A stretch of 64,000 bases of DNA from positions 183,432 to 247,431 of the forward strand of contig NZ_FMCW01000007.1 in the NCBI RefSeq assembly GCF_900091595.1, written 5' to 3'. This DNA is from Micromonospora haikouensis (GTDB taxonomy: Bacteria > Actinomycetota > Actinomycetes > Mycobacteriales > Micromonosporaceae). This document shows, in pieces, positions 8,474 through 17,540 of this stretch. A program made the translations under genes and the position numbers. The notes under the pieces were generated by a model. That model was given only the letters and a program-made list of their open reading frames with translations. It made no database searches and was not told the origin of the DNA. The stretch's first letter is position 1. Each line of letters begins with the position of its first letter.

Positions 8474-10870
8474 CTAGGCGGACTGCGGGACGGCGGCGGG
8501 GGCGATGCGTGCGGTCGACACCAGCCGACGCTGGTGCCCGACGGTGCGTTCGGCGCCGACGAGGCGCAGCGGGAGGGCGGCGGCGAACTCGCCGCTGGAC
8601 CGGCCGAGCCGCAGCTCCACGTCGCCCGGCTCGACGACGCGCCGGCCGTGCGCGCCGGTGAAGGACGTGACGTCGGCCGGCACTGCGAACGTCACCCGCG
8701 CGCTCTCGCCCGGCGCGAGCGGGACGCGGGCGTAGCCGACCAGGCGGACCACCGGCCGGGTGGTCCGCGCGACCGGGTCGTGCAGGTAGAGCTGGACGAC
8801 CTCGGTGCCGGCCCGGTCGCCGGTGTTGCGGATCGTCACGTCGACCTCGACCTCGCCGTCGACCGCCCAGTCGAGGCGGTCGCCGCCGGTGGCAGGGGCC
8901 TCGTCGACCCCGCGTACGCCCGCGTCGTGCCACTCGAACGTCGTGTAGCTCAGCCCGTGGCCGAACGGGAACGCCGGGGTGGGATCGACCGACGACACCT
9001 CCGACCGGCGGCCCAGCGCCGGGTTGAGGTAGGTCGACGGCAGGGCGCCGGCATCCCGGGGCACGCCGACGGGCAGCCGCCCGGACGGGTTCACCGCGCT
9101 GGTGAGCACCTCGGCGATGGCCTGCCCGCCGCGCTGGCCGGGGAAGAACGCCTGCACCACGGCCGCGGCGGAGTCGACCTCGGGCCCGAGAGCGTACGGT
9201 CGCCCGGCCAGCAGCACCAGCACCACGGGCGTGCCGGTGGCGAGCACCGCCCGGATCAGGTCGGGCTGGACCCCGGGCAGCCGCAGGTCGGTGGCGTCGC
9301 AGCCCTCGCCGGACGTGCCACGGCCGAACATGCCGGAACGGTCGCCGACGGCGAGCACGCACACGTCGGCCTCGGTGGCCGCCGCGACCGCCGCGGCGAA
9401 GCCGGAGGTGTCGTCGCCGGTGACCGCGCACCCGGGGGCGTGGGTGAGCCCCGGGAGCAGGCGGCCGAGGGCCTCGCGCAGGGAGGCCAGCTCCACGCCG
9501 AGCCCGTGCTCGGGGTGGCGCACCCCCACGTGGGAGGGGAACGTGTAGCAGCCGAGCATCGCCATCGGGTCGTCGGCGACCGGGCCGACGAGGGCGACGC
9601 GGCGGCCGGCGGCCGGCGGCAGCAGCCCGCCGTCGTTGCGCAGCAGGACCACGGACTCGCGGGCCAGGCGCAGGGCCACCTCCTGCGCGCCCGCGTCGTC
9701 GAGGCGTAGCCCGTCGACGCCGTCGGGCAGCGGCTGCCAGCCCTGGTCGAGCAGGCCCAGCTCGGCCTTCTGCGCCAGCACCCGGCGCAGCGCGCGGTCG
9801 ATCAGCGCCTCGTCGACCTCGCCGGCGCGGACCGCCTCGACCAGCGGGGGACCGAACGCGTCGATGGTGGGCAGCTCCACGTCGATCCCGGCGCGCAGGG
9901 CGAGCCGGGCCGCCTCGACGCCGTCGGCGGCGACCGCGTGCAGCGTCTGGAGGAAGCGCACCGCGAAGTAGTCGGCGACCACGGTGCCGGTGAAGCCCCA
10001 CTCGTCGCGCAGCAGCCGGGTCAGCAGTCCCTCGTCGGCGGCCACGGGCAGGCCGTCGATCTCGGCGTAGGAGTGCATCACCGAACGGGCGCCGCCGAGG
10101 CGCAGCGCCATCTCGAACGGCGGCAGGATGACGTCGGCCAGCTCCCGGCGGCCCATCGACACCGGGGCCAGGTTGCGTCCGCCGCGCGAGGCCGAGTAGC
10201 CCGCGAAGTGCTTGAGGGTGGCGACGATGCCGGCGGCCTCCAGGCCGCGCACGTACGCCGCGCCGGTCGTCCCGACGAGGTACGGATCCTCGCCGATGGT
10301 CTCCTCGGTGCGGCCCCACCGGTGGTCGCGGGTCACGTCGAGCACCGGCGCCAGGCCCTGGTGGACCCCGGCCGCCCGCATGGACCGGCCGATCTGGCCG
10401 GCCATCTGCGCGACCAGCTCAGGGTCGAAGGACGCGCCCCAGCTCAGCGGCGTCGGGTAGACGGTCGCGCGCCAGGCGGCGAAGCCGGTGAGGCACTCCT
10501 CGTGCACCTGCGCCGGGATGCCGAACCGGCTCGCCGCCGCGATCTCGGCCTGGGACGCGGCCAGCGAGCGCGCGCCGGCCACGGGGTCGACCGGTGCGGT
10601 GCCGAACGGCCGGGTCAGCTGCCCCAGCCCGTGCCGGATGACGTCGCTCCACCGCAGCTCGCCGTCGACCATGTCGGCCTGGTGCGGCGCGACCCCCTCG
10701 CCGGAGGGGTCGGCGCCGACCCACACCCCGACGAGCTGGGCGACCTTCTCCTCAAGCGACATCAGCGGCAGCAGGGCGTCGGCGCGCTCGGTCGGACTCA
10801 GCCGCGGGTCGCGCCACCGCGCGGCGTCCGGGGACGCCTCCGCGTCGTGGACGGGCAGCTGACTGTTCAT
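8474..10870 (-). CDS. GH3 beta-glycosidase (beta-xylosidase/glucosidase)
   Basis: A 798-residue glycoside hydrolase family 3 protein with the normal layout: barrel domain (about 30-360), alpha/beta sandwich (about 410-620, containing GTSGEGCDATDLRLPGVQ) and C-terminal fibronectin-III-like domain (about 690-775). The nucleophile is Asp300 in VVADYFAV, and the substrate-binding KHFAGYSAS motif is present. There is no signal peptide, so it acts on imported sugars. It is the first gene of the operon. Its ATG has AAGGGG a few bases upstream, and a CGAAA/TTTCG palindrome lies about 70 bp further up. Substrate could be xylo- or gluco-oligosaccharide; the operon favours xylose-containing substrates. 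Confidence 0.9.
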   Translation of the reverse strand: MNSQLPVHDAEASPDAARWRDPRLSPTERADALLPLMSLEEKVAQLVGVWVGADPSGEGVAPHQADMVDGELRWSDVIRHGLGQLTRPFGTAPVDPVAGARSLAASQAEIAAASRFGIPAQVHEECLTGFAAWRATVYPTPLSWGASFDPELVAQMAGQIGRSMRAAGVHQGLAPVLDVTRDHRWGRTEETIGEDPYLVGTTGAAYVRGLEAAGIVATLKHFAGYSASRGGRNLAPVSMGRRELADVILPPFEMALRLGGARSVMHSYAEIDGLPVAADEGLLTRLLRDEWGFTGTVVADYFAVRFLQTLHAVAADGVEAARLALRAGIDVELPTIDAFGPPLVEAVRAGEVDEALIDRALRRVLAQKAELGLLDQGWQPLPDGVDGLRLDDAGAQEVALRLARESVVLLRNDGGLLPPAAGRRVALVGPVADDPMAMLGCYTFPSHVGVRHPEHGLGVELASLREALGRLLPGLTHAPGCAVTGDDTSGFAAAVAAATEADVCVLAVGDRSGMFGRGTSGEGCDATDLRLPGVQPDLIRAVLATGTPVVLVLLAGRPYALGPEVDSAAAVVQAFFPGQRGGQAIAEVLTSAVNPSGRLPVGVPRDAGALPSTYLNPALGRRSEVSSVDPTPAFPFGHGLSYTTFEWHDAGVRGVDEAPATGGDRLDWAVDGEVEVDVTIRNTGDRAGTEVVQLYLHDPVARTTRPVVRLVGYARVPLAPGESARVTFAVPADVTSFTGAHGRRVVEPGDVELRLGRSSGEFAAALPLRLVGAERTVGHQRRLVSTARIAPAAVPQSA

Positions 10871-10939
10871 GCCACACCCCTTCAGCCGGGCCCGGGAGGC
10901 TCCCCGGTGGCCCGCGACGACTGGCGACGGCGAGCCGGC

Positions 10940-10952
10940 CCGAAATTTTCGG
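10940..10952. promoter_or_regulatory. CGAAA/TTTCG palindromic operator, GH3 side
   Basis: Reads CCGAAATTTTCGG, a palindrome around one central base. It lies 70 bp upstream of the GH3 start and repeats the half-site found at 11074-11086 on the other side of the divergent region. CGAAA-TTTCG type boxes are known near xylan-related genes of streptomycetes. The regulator is not in the window. Confidence 0.6.
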
Positions 10953-11065
10953 AAATCCCCGCGTGACCTATTTCGGGCAACTTAAGGGCCCTAAATGGGC
11001 ATGTCAAGGCTCGTCGTGCCCGGAGTGGATCGACGGGGGTCATCGTACCTGGGCGTCGCGCGTGT

Positions 11066-11086
11066 TACAGTCCTCGAAAATTTCGG
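11066..11086 (+). promoter_or_regulatory. Promoter with CGAAA/TTTCG operator, esterase side
   Basis: A -10 element TACAGT (11066-11071) is followed directly by TCGAAAATTTCGG (11074-11086), so the palindrome covers the predicted transcription start. The ribosome binding site GGAGAGG begins at its last bases. Placement over +1 suggests repression. No good -35 is visible. The interval 10871-11095 holds no gene and serves as the divergent control region. Confidence 0.55.
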
Positions 11087-11095
11087 AGAGGTTCC

Positions 11096-12136
11096 ATGCC
11101 CCACTTCGACCTGCCCCTCGACCAGCTCCGGCAGTACGCCCCCACCGTGGCCGAGCCTGCCGACTTCGACGCGTTCTGGCAGGCCACCCTCGCGGCGGCG
11201 GCCGAGCACCCCGTGCTCGTCGACGTCCGGCCCGAGCCGACCCACCTGCGACTCGTCGACACCTGGGACGTCACGTTCGCCGGCTACGGCGGTGACCCGG
11301 TGCGGGCCTGGTACACCCGTCCCGCCGGCGCGGACGGGCCGTTGCCCCTCGTCGTGGAGTACGTCGGCTACGGGCGCGGCCGGGGCCTGCCGCACGAGCG
11401 CCTCACCTGGCCGGTGGCCGGCTACGCGCACCTGTTGATGGACGCCCGGGGCCAGTCCGGCCACTACGCGGCCGGCGACACCCCCGACCCACGTGCTGGC
11501 GCCCCGGGCGGCCCCTGGCCGGTGACCTGGGGAATCCTCGCGCCCGAGGACTACTACTACCGGCGGCTGATCACCGACGCCGTGCGGGCCGTGCAGGCGG
11601 CCCGTGCGCTGCCGGGCGTCGACCCCGGCCGGGTCGTCGCCGCCGGCAACAGCCAGGGCGGGGGGATCGCCCTCGCGGTGGCGGGCCTCGTCGACGACCT
11701 GGCGGCCCTGATCACCACCGCGCCCTTCCTGTGCCACGTCCAGCGGGCCATCGAGATCACCGACGCCGAGCCGTACGGCGAGATCGCCCGCTACCTCGCC
11801 GCCGACCGGACGGCCGAGGAGGCGGTGCGGCGCACCCTGTCCTACGTCGACGGCGTCACCTTCGCCCGCCGGGCGGTCGCGCCCGCGCACTTCGGCGTCG
11901 GCCTGCGCGACACCGTGTGCCCGCCGAGCACCGTGTTCGCCGCCCACAACCAGTACGGCGCCGCCAACGGCCGGCCGGAGCCGCCGCAGCGGGTGGTGCA
12001 CGTCTACCCGTTCAACGGCCACGAGGGAGGGGAGGCGGTGCAGGTCCGCCGGCAGCTCGCGTGGCTCGCCGGGGTGCTCGCCGCGCCGGCCGACGCCACC
12101 GGCCCCGCCACCGACACGACGGAGGAGAGCGCGTGA
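11096..12136 (+). CDS. CE7-type acetyl xylan esterase / cephalosporin-C deacetylase family
   Basis: A 346-residue alpha/beta hydrolase of the acetyl xylan esterase (AXE1) family. The catalytic triad is readable: Ser186 in GNSQGGG, Asp272 in RDTVCPP and His309 in FNGHEGG. The DARGQSG motif typical of CE7 enzymes follows the second strand. No signal peptide, so it removes acetyl groups from xylo-oligosaccharides after uptake. That fits its divergent pairing with the importer and glycosidase operon. The ribosome binding site GGAGAGG lies just upstream, and the gene overlaps the mannonate dehydratase start by 4 nt. Confidence 0.92.
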   Translation: MPHFDLPLDQLRQYAPTVAEPADFDAFWQATLAAAAEHPVLVDVRPEPTHLRLVDTWDVTFAGYGGDPVRAWYTRPAGADGPLPLVVEYVGYGRGRGLPHERLTWPVAGYAHLLMDARGQSGHYAAGDTPDPRAGAPGGPWPVTWGILAPEDYYYRRLITDAVRAVQAARALPGVDPGRVVAAGNSQGGGIALAVAGLVDDLAALITTAPFLCHVQRAIEITDAEPYGEIARYLAADRTAEEAVRRTLSYVDGVTFARRAVAPAHFGVGLRDTVCPPSTVFAAHNQYGAANGRPEPPQRVVHVYPFNGHEGGEAVQVRRQLAWLAGVLAAPADATGPATDTTEESA

Positions 12137-13341
12137 GGATCGTCGACGCCCGGGTCATCGTCACCTGCCCCGGCCGCAACTTCGTCACCCTGAAGATCAT
12201 CACCGACGAGGGCGTCACCGGGGTCGGCGACGCCACCCTCAACGGCCGCGAGCTGGCCGTCGAGGCGTACCTGCGCGAACACGTCGTGCCGCTGCTGATC
12301 GGGCGCGACCCGGCCCGGATCGAGGACACCTGGCAGTACCTCTACCAGGGGGCGTACTGGCGGCGCGGCCCGGTCACCATGAGCGCCGTCGCGGCGGTGG
12401 ACACCGCGCTGTGGGACATCAAGGGCAAGGTCGCCGGCCTGCCGGTCTACCAGTTGCTCGGCGGCCGGTCCCGCGAGGGCGTCACCGTCTACGGCCATGC
12501 CAACGGCGAGACCGTGGACGAGGTGCTGGCCGAGGTGGCCCGCTTCGTCGACCTCGGCTACCGGGCGGTGCGGGTGCAGAGCGGCGTGCCGGGCCTGGCC
12601 AAGACGTACGGCGTCAGCGCCGACAAGATGTTCTACGAGCCGGCCGACGCGGCGCTGCCCACCGAGACGGTCTGGTCGACGGCCCGCTACCTGGCCCACA
12701 CCCCCGGCGTGTTCGCCCGGGTCCGCGAGGAGTTCGGCCCGACGCTGCGGCTGCTGCACGACGTGCACCACCGGCTCACCCCCATCGAGGCGGCCCGGCT
12801 CGGCCGCAGCCTGGAGCCGTACGCGCTGACCTGGCTGGAGGACCCGGTCCCCGCCGAGTTCCAGGAGGGCTTCCGGCTCATCCGGCAGCACACCACCACG
12901 CCGATCGCCACCGGCGAGGTGTTCAACTCCGTCTGGGACGCCACCACGCTCATCCGCGAGCAGCTCATCGACTACGTCCGCACCACCGTGGTGCGGGCCG
13001 GCGGCATCACCCACCTGCGGCGCATCTTCGACTACGCCGCGCTGCACCACGTGCGCAGCGGCTCCCACGGCGCCACCGACCTGTCGCCGGTCTGCCTGGC
13101 CGCCGCCCTGCACCTGGACCTCGCGATCCCGAACTTCGGCCTGCAGGAATACATGCGGCACACCGAGGAGACCGACGCGGTGTTCCCGCACGGCTACCAC
13201 TTCGCCGACGGCTACCTGCACCCCGCCGAGACGCCGGGGCTCGGGGTGGACATCGACGAGGAGGCCGCCGCCCGCTACCCCTACTCGCCGGCGTACCTGC
13301 CGGTCAACCGCCTGGAGGACGGCACCCTGCACCCCTGGTGA
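12133..13341 (+). CDS. manD: D-mannonate dehydratase (ManD, enolase superfamily)
   Basis: A 402-residue enolase-superfamily enzyme that dehydrates D-mannonate to 2-keto-3-deoxygluconate in the glucuronate branch of hexuronate catabolism. The GTG start at 12133 overlaps the esterase stop (GTGA). With this start the residue numbers match the described ManD active site: Asn37, His122, Arg147 and Tyr159, metal ligands Asp210, Glu236 and Glu262, plus His212 and His312. This agreement supports both start and function. The gene links the GH67 product (glucuronate) to central metabolism. An isomerase and a mannonate oxidoreductase are not in the window. Related RspA proteins have weaker activity, but the full set of residues favours a true ManD. 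Confidence 0.93.
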   Translation: MRIVDARVIVTCPGRNFVTLKIITDEGVTGVGDATLNGRELAVEAYLREHVVPLLIGRDPARIEDTWQYLYQGAYWRRGPVTMSAVAAVDTALWDIKGKVAGLPVYQLLGGRSREGVTVYGHANGETVDEVLAEVARFVDLGYRAVRVQSGVPGLAKTYGVSADKMFYEPADAALPTETVWSTARYLAHTPGVFARVREEFGPTLRLLHDVHHRLTPIEAARLGRSLEPYALTWLEDPVPAEFQEGFRLIRQHTTTPIATGEVFNSVWDATTLIREQLIDYVRTTVVRAGGITHLRRIFDYAALHHVRSGSHGATDLSPVCLAAALHLDLAIPNFGLQEYMRHTEETDAVFPHGYHFADGYLHPAETPGLGVDIDEEAAARYPYSPAYLPVNRLEDGTLHPW

Positions 13342-13390
13342 CCCAAGGGCGCGAGAGGCCCGGCCGGGGCGCGGTGTCGGGGGGATCTTG

Positions 13391-13396
13391 TACCCT
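13391..13396 (+). promoter_or_regulatory. -10 element, probable leaderless promoter
   Basis: TACCCT lies 8 nt before the GTG at 13405 and there is no ribosome binding site in between. In actinomycetes this spacing is typical of leaderless transcripts that start at the initiation codon. It separates the SWIM/DUF6493 pair from the upstream xylan genes. Confidence 0.5.
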
Positions 13397-13404
13397 CCGG
13401 GCCC

Positions 13405-14739
13405 GTGAGCGCCCAACAGACGTACAGGTACCTCGGATCCTCCGCCCTGAGCCGGTCCGGCCTCGCCCTGTCCACCAGCGGCGGGCCCGCCCCGAACCCC
13501 CGCTTCTTCAGCGGCTTCCTCACCACGCCGCAGGCCGCCGCCGTCGGGCTGCTCGCGGTCGCCGAGGTCGCCCGCACCCGCTACTTCCGGCCGGTGAGCC
13601 CGGCCAGCCTCGACCCGGTGGTCACCGGCAGCCGCGACCGGCTGCGCTTCGAGTCGTTCTCCGGCTGCTGCGGCGTCTACGCCCGCCTGGACGCCCTGCC
13701 CGACGGGCTCGACGGCGACGTGCTGGAGCACGGCACCACCAACGTGGACGTCAACAACCCGCTGCGCGAGGCGCTGTCGCGCGTCGGCGGCCTCGACCCG
13801 CTGCGCCTGTCCGTCGGCCCCGACGACCTCACCGTGGAGACGATGGACGGCGCGGTCGTGGAGAAGAAGGTGCCCCTGCCGCAGCGGTGGCTGCGCGGCT
13901 TCGCCGAGGTGCAGGTGCTCGCCGCCGGGTTCGAGCCGCGCGCCCAGCTCCCGGCGGCCGAGGCGGCGACGTTCCTGCGCCGGCTGCCCACCGCCGGGGA
14001 CCGGTCGGTGCTCTGGGCCGTGCCCGCCGGGCGGAGCCTGCGGCTGACCTCCCGGCCCGTGGCCGGCGCGGTCTGCCTGGCCGGCGCGGGCCGGCTCGCC
14101 GCCCTGCGCGGCCTGCTGCGCCACGCCCGCACCCTGACCGTCTACGGTCCGACCGTCGCGCCCGGCGCCGGGGCGCTGCCCAGCACCTGGGAGCTGGACA
14201 CCGGGGCGCTGCGGCTGTCGCTGACCCTGTCGCCGGAGCCCTACCGGGGCTTCTCCGGCGAGGGCGCCGCGCTGGCCGCCCTCGCCGGCGACGACGTCGC
14301 CGACGACGCCGAGCTGGTCTCGGCCCTGTTGGCCTGGGACCCGACGATCGACGTGGACGCCCTGGCGAGCGCCGCCGGCCTCGACGCCACCCGGGTGCGG
14401 GGCGCCCTCGCCCAGCTCGGCACCGCGGGACGGGTCGGCTACGACGTCGCCGAGGCGGCGTACTTCCACCGCGTCATGCCCTACGACGCGGGCCGGGCCG
14501 AGCGCGACAACCCCCGCCTGGTGGGCGCGCGGGCGCTGGTCGAGTCCGGCGCCGTCGACGCGGACGACGCCGGGGCCACCGTCCGCAGCGCAGACCAGGT
14601 CTACCGGGTGCGGCGGCTCGCCGACGACGCGTACACCTGCACCTGCCCCTGGTGGGCCAAGCACCGCGGCCAGCGCGGGCCGTGCAAGCACGCGCTGGCC
14701 ACCCGGATGGCCGGCTCCGTCGCGCGGGAGGCGGTGTGA
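13405..14739 (+). CDS. SWIM zinc-finger protein
   Basis: A 444-residue protein whose C-terminus carries a SWIM zinc finger, CTCPWW followed by GPCKHALA, giving the CxC...CxH ligand set at about residues 412-435. SWIM domains bind DNA or proteins. The remaining 400 residues have no domain I recognise, although a helix-turn-helix-like segment may lie at about 305-350 (DVDALASAAGLDATRVRGAL). The stop overlaps the GTG start of the following DUF6493 gene, and this SWIM plus large helical-repeat pairing is a recurrent actinobacterial arrangement of unknown role. The start is a GTG with a -10 box 8 nt before it. Confidence 0.82.
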   Translation: MSAQQTYRYLGSSALSRSGLALSTSGGPAPNPRFFSGFLTTPQAAAVGLLAVAEVARTRYFRPVSPASLDPVVTGSRDRLRFESFSGCCGVYARLDALPDGLDGDVLEHGTTNVDVNNPLREALSRVGGLDPLRLSVGPDDLTVETMDGAVVEKKVPLPQRWLRGFAEVQVLAAGFEPRAQLPAAEAATFLRRLPTAGDRSVLWAVPAGRSLRLTSRPVAGAVCLAGAGRLAALRGLLRHARTLTVYGPTVAPGAGALPSTWELDTGALRLSLTLSPEPYRGFSGEGAALAALAGDDVADDAELVSALLAWDPTIDVDALASAAGLDATRVRGALAQLGTAGRVGYDVAEAAYFHRVMPYDAGRAERDNPRLVGARALVESGAVDADDAGATVRSADQVYRVRRLADDAYTCTCPWWAKHRGQRGPCKHALATRMAGSVAREAV

Positions 14740-17387
14740 AGTCCACGGTCCGGCGTCGGTGGGAGCTGGCGGCTGGCGGCAGCAGCGACCTGTTCGACCT
14801 CGTCGACGCCGGGTCGGCCGACCTCGTCGCCGCCGCCCTGACCGGGCTGCCCGAGCAGCGCCGCCGCGCCGTCGGCGGCGAGCTGACCGAGTGGTTCAAG
14901 ACGCGCCGGTCCACCTTCTGGGGCAGCGCCAAGGGCACCGCCCTGGCCGTCGCCGTGGTTGGCTGCCTGCCCACCGCCGCCCAGGCCGCCGCGATCCTCA
15001 CCCGCCGCTCCGTCACCGTCGACGGCGACCGGGCGGCCCGGCTCGTCCGCGTCGTCGCCGCCGAGCGGGGCATCGACTGGCTGCCCGAGCTGGCCCGCCG
15101 GCTGGCCGACAGGCTGGCCCGCGACGCCTGGATCGGGCACTGGCGGTTCGCCGCCGGGCTGCTGCCCGCCGACGCCGCGCCGCCGACGGGGGAGCGCTTC
15201 GTCGAGCTGTGGGTGCAGTCGCTGGCCACCCCCGACCGCCGCCGCGGCGCGCCCGTGCCGCTGCTCGACCGGCTACGCAACGACCCGCTGCTGCCCGCGC
15301 TGCTGCCCCGGCTGTTCGAGATCGACGGCATCGGCGCGCCCATGATTTTCGACGAGGTCCACACCGACTGGGAGAGCCGGCACCGCCACGTCCTGCCCAC
15401 CGCGCTGGCGCGGCTCGCCGCCGACGGGGTCGTCGACCGGGCGGCCCTGCTCGACGGCGCGCTCGGCCGGCTGCTGCGCGGCGACCGCCCGGCCGCGCTG
15501 CGCGCGTTCACCGTCCTGCTGCACGAGCTAGCGCCCAGCGCGCAGGAGGTCGCCGCCCGCGCCACCGACTACCTGCGCCTGCTCGCCGACGCACCGGCCC
15601 CCGTCGCCGTCATGGCGCAGAAGGCCCTGCGCGCCCTGCCCGACCCGGAGCCGGAGGCCGTGCTCGCGGCCTCCCGCGAGGTCCTGCTGCGCCCCGACAA
15701 GGCGCTGGTGCGCGGCCAGCTCGCCTGGCTCGACCGGCTCGCCCGCCGGCACCCGGACCGGGCGGCCCAGATCGCCGAGGTGATCGCCGTCGCCGCCGGG
15801 CACCCCGCCGTCGACGTGCGCGACCGGGCGGCGGCCCTGGCGGCCCGGCACGGCCCCGCCCCGGCGGTCGGCGGTCCCGTCCCGGCCGGCGGCGACACCG
15901 CGCCGGCGGTCGCCGTCGCGCGCGGCGACGACCTGCCCCACCCCGGCCCGCCCGCGCCCGCGCCGGCCCCGATCACCGACCTCGACGAACTCACCGAGGA
16001 GGTCGCCGCGCTCGTCGGCACCGAACACCGCGGCGAGCCCTTCGACCGGATCCTCGACGGGCTGGTCCGTCTCGCCCCGACCGACGGCCCGCGGCTGCGC
16101 GCCGCGCTCGACCCGGTCCTCGCCCGCCGGCACTGGGCCTGGGCCGCCGAGCACCAATGGGACCCGTGCTGCCTGTGCGGCCTCGTCAGCGACCTGCTGG
16201 AGACCGCCGGCGAGCCCCGCCCGGCCGTCCCGCAGCGCGGTCGGTGGGCCGCGCTGCTCGCCGCCGTGCGACGCACCGGCCCGCAGGGGCCGCCGCGCGA
16301 GCTGGTCGTCACCGATCCCCGGGTGCCCGCGCCGCACGCGCTGCTGCGCGCCCGCCTCGCCGAGGTCGGCCACCACCTCGGCGAGCCCGGCCACGCCGGC
16401 CTGCTCGCCGCCCCCACCTCGGCCAACGGCGCGCTCGACCCGCTGGCCCTGCTGGAGCGGCTCACGGCGCTCGGCGAGCGCCAGCCCTGGCGGTGGGACC
16501 TCACCCAGGCGCTGCTGCGGCTGCCCCCCGGCGTCGACGACACCCTCGCCGGCAAGGCGGAGGCGCTGCGCACCCCGGCCGGCGACCGGCTCGCCGCCTG
16601 GCTGCGCGCCGGCGGGCTGCCCGACCCGGTCGCCCGGATCATCCCGCTCGCCCGCCGCCCCCGCAAGGTCGGCTACGACTGGCAGCACGACCAGCTCCCG
16701 CCCCGGCGGATCGCGGTCGAGCTGCGCCCGCCGGCCGGCTACCCCGACCCGTACGGGCTGCTGACCGTCGACCCGCCGCCGATGGAGACGGACCACGCCA
16801 CCTGGGCGCGGATGTGGCCGTCGGTGCTGCCGCACCACCTCGGCGTCGTCGCCGCGTACGTGCTGCCGCAGGTGACCGCCGCCGCGGACCTGGACCGGCG
16901 CGACGGCGCGCTGGCGCTGCCCCTGCTCGCCGAGTGCGGCGGTGCCGGCGGGCCCGCCGTCGACGTGGCCCTGGCCTACGGGCTCGGCGCGCGCCACGGC
17001 GCCGACCGGGTCGCCGCGCTCGACGCCCTGCTCGGCCTGGCCGCCACCGGCCGGCTCGACGCCGCCGGGGTGGGCGCGCGGCTCGGCGACCTGGTCGCGG
17101 GCAACCTGGTGAAGCTGACCCGCGCCGTCGAGCCGCTGCGCGACGCGGCGGGGGCGGGCGCGCCGCTGAGCGTGTGGCGGCTGACGGCCGCGGCGCTGCC
17201 CCCGCTGCTCGCCGCGGCGACCCCGCCCCGGGGCCTGCCCGACCTGCTGACCCTGGCCGCAGAGACGGCCACGGCCACCGGGGTGCGCGTCGAGGTGCCG
17301 GGGCTGGCCGAGGTGGCCGGCCGGCGCGGGACGAGCCGGGTGGTGACCGAGGCGCGCCGCCTGCACCGGGCGCTCACCGCCGGTTGA
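14736..17387 (+). CDS. DUF6493-type large helical-repeat protein
   Basis: An 883-residue cytoplasmic protein rich in Ala, Leu and Arg with regularly spaced helices. The middle part (about 200-380) looks like HEAT/ARM-type repeats, and a Pro/Ala-rich linker lies at about 370-415. Length, composition and position after a SWIM gene fit the DUF6493 family, for which no function is established. A WDPCCLCG segment near residue 470 could be a metal or redox site, but this is speculative. GTG at 14736 overlaps the SWIM stop by 3 nt. Its stop codon lies within a 20-bp tandem duplication (see repeat). Confidence 0.72.
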   Translation: MKSTVRRRWELAAGGSSDLFDLVDAGSADLVAAALTGLPEQRRRAVGGELTEWFKTRRSTFWGSAKGTALAVAVVGCLPTAAQAAAILTRRSVTVDGDRAARLVRVVAAERGIDWLPELARRLADRLARDAWIGHWRFAAGLLPADAAPPTGERFVELWVQSLATPDRRRGAPVPLLDRLRNDPLLPALLPRLFEIDGIGAPMIFDEVHTDWESRHRHVLPTALARLAADGVVDRAALLDGALGRLLRGDRPAALRAFTVLLHELAPSAQEVAARATDYLRLLADAPAPVAVMAQKALRALPDPEPEAVLAASREVLLRPDKALVRGQLAWLDRLARRHPDRAAQIAEVIAVAAGHPAVDVRDRAAALAARHGPAPAVGGPVPAGGDTAPAVAVARGDDLPHPGPPAPAPAPITDLDELTEEVAALVGTEHRGEPFDRILDGLVRLAPTDGPRLRAALDPVLARRHWAWAAEHQWDPCCLCGLVSDLLETAGEPRPAVPQRGRWAALLAAVRRTGPQGPPRELVVTDPRVPAPHALLRARLAEVGHHLGEPGHAGLLAAPTSANGALDPLALLERLTALGERQPWRWDLTQALLRLPPGVDDTLAGKAEALRTPAGDRLAAWLRAGGLPDPVARIIPLARRPRKVGYDWQHDQLPPRRIAVELRPPAGYPDPYGLLTVDPPPMETDHATWARMWPSVLPHHLGVVAAYVLPQVTAAADLDRRDGALALPLLAECGGAGGPAVDVALAYGLGARHGADRVAALDALLGLAATGRLDAAGVGARLGDLVAGNLVKLTRAVEPLRDAAGAGAPLSVWRLTAAALPPLLAAATPPRGLPDLLTLAAETATATGVRVEVPGLAEVAGRRGTSRVVTEARRLHRALTAG

Positions 17388-17410
17388 CGGGGCTCACCGC
17401 CGGTTGACGG
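17372..17410. repeat. 20-bp tandem duplication over a stop codon
   Basis: The 19-bp sequence GCTCACCGCCGGTTGACGG occurs at 17372-17390 and again at 17392-17410, one base apart. It contains the DUF6493 stop codon (TGA), so the second copy repeats the last codons of the gene outside the reading frame's use. It is probably a slippage product without function. The rest of 17388-17540 is a short GC-rich gap between convergent genes with no clear terminator. Confidence 0.85.
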
Positions 17411-17540
17411 GCGGCCCGGCCCGGCCCGGCGCGTGCTGCCGCCGGTCGGGCAGCGCGGTCGACCCCAGCCGACGCGGGGCTGTCCGGCGTCGGGCTCGGT
17501 CGCCCGGCCGAAGCCGGTGCCGGGCCTGGCCTGGGGGCGC

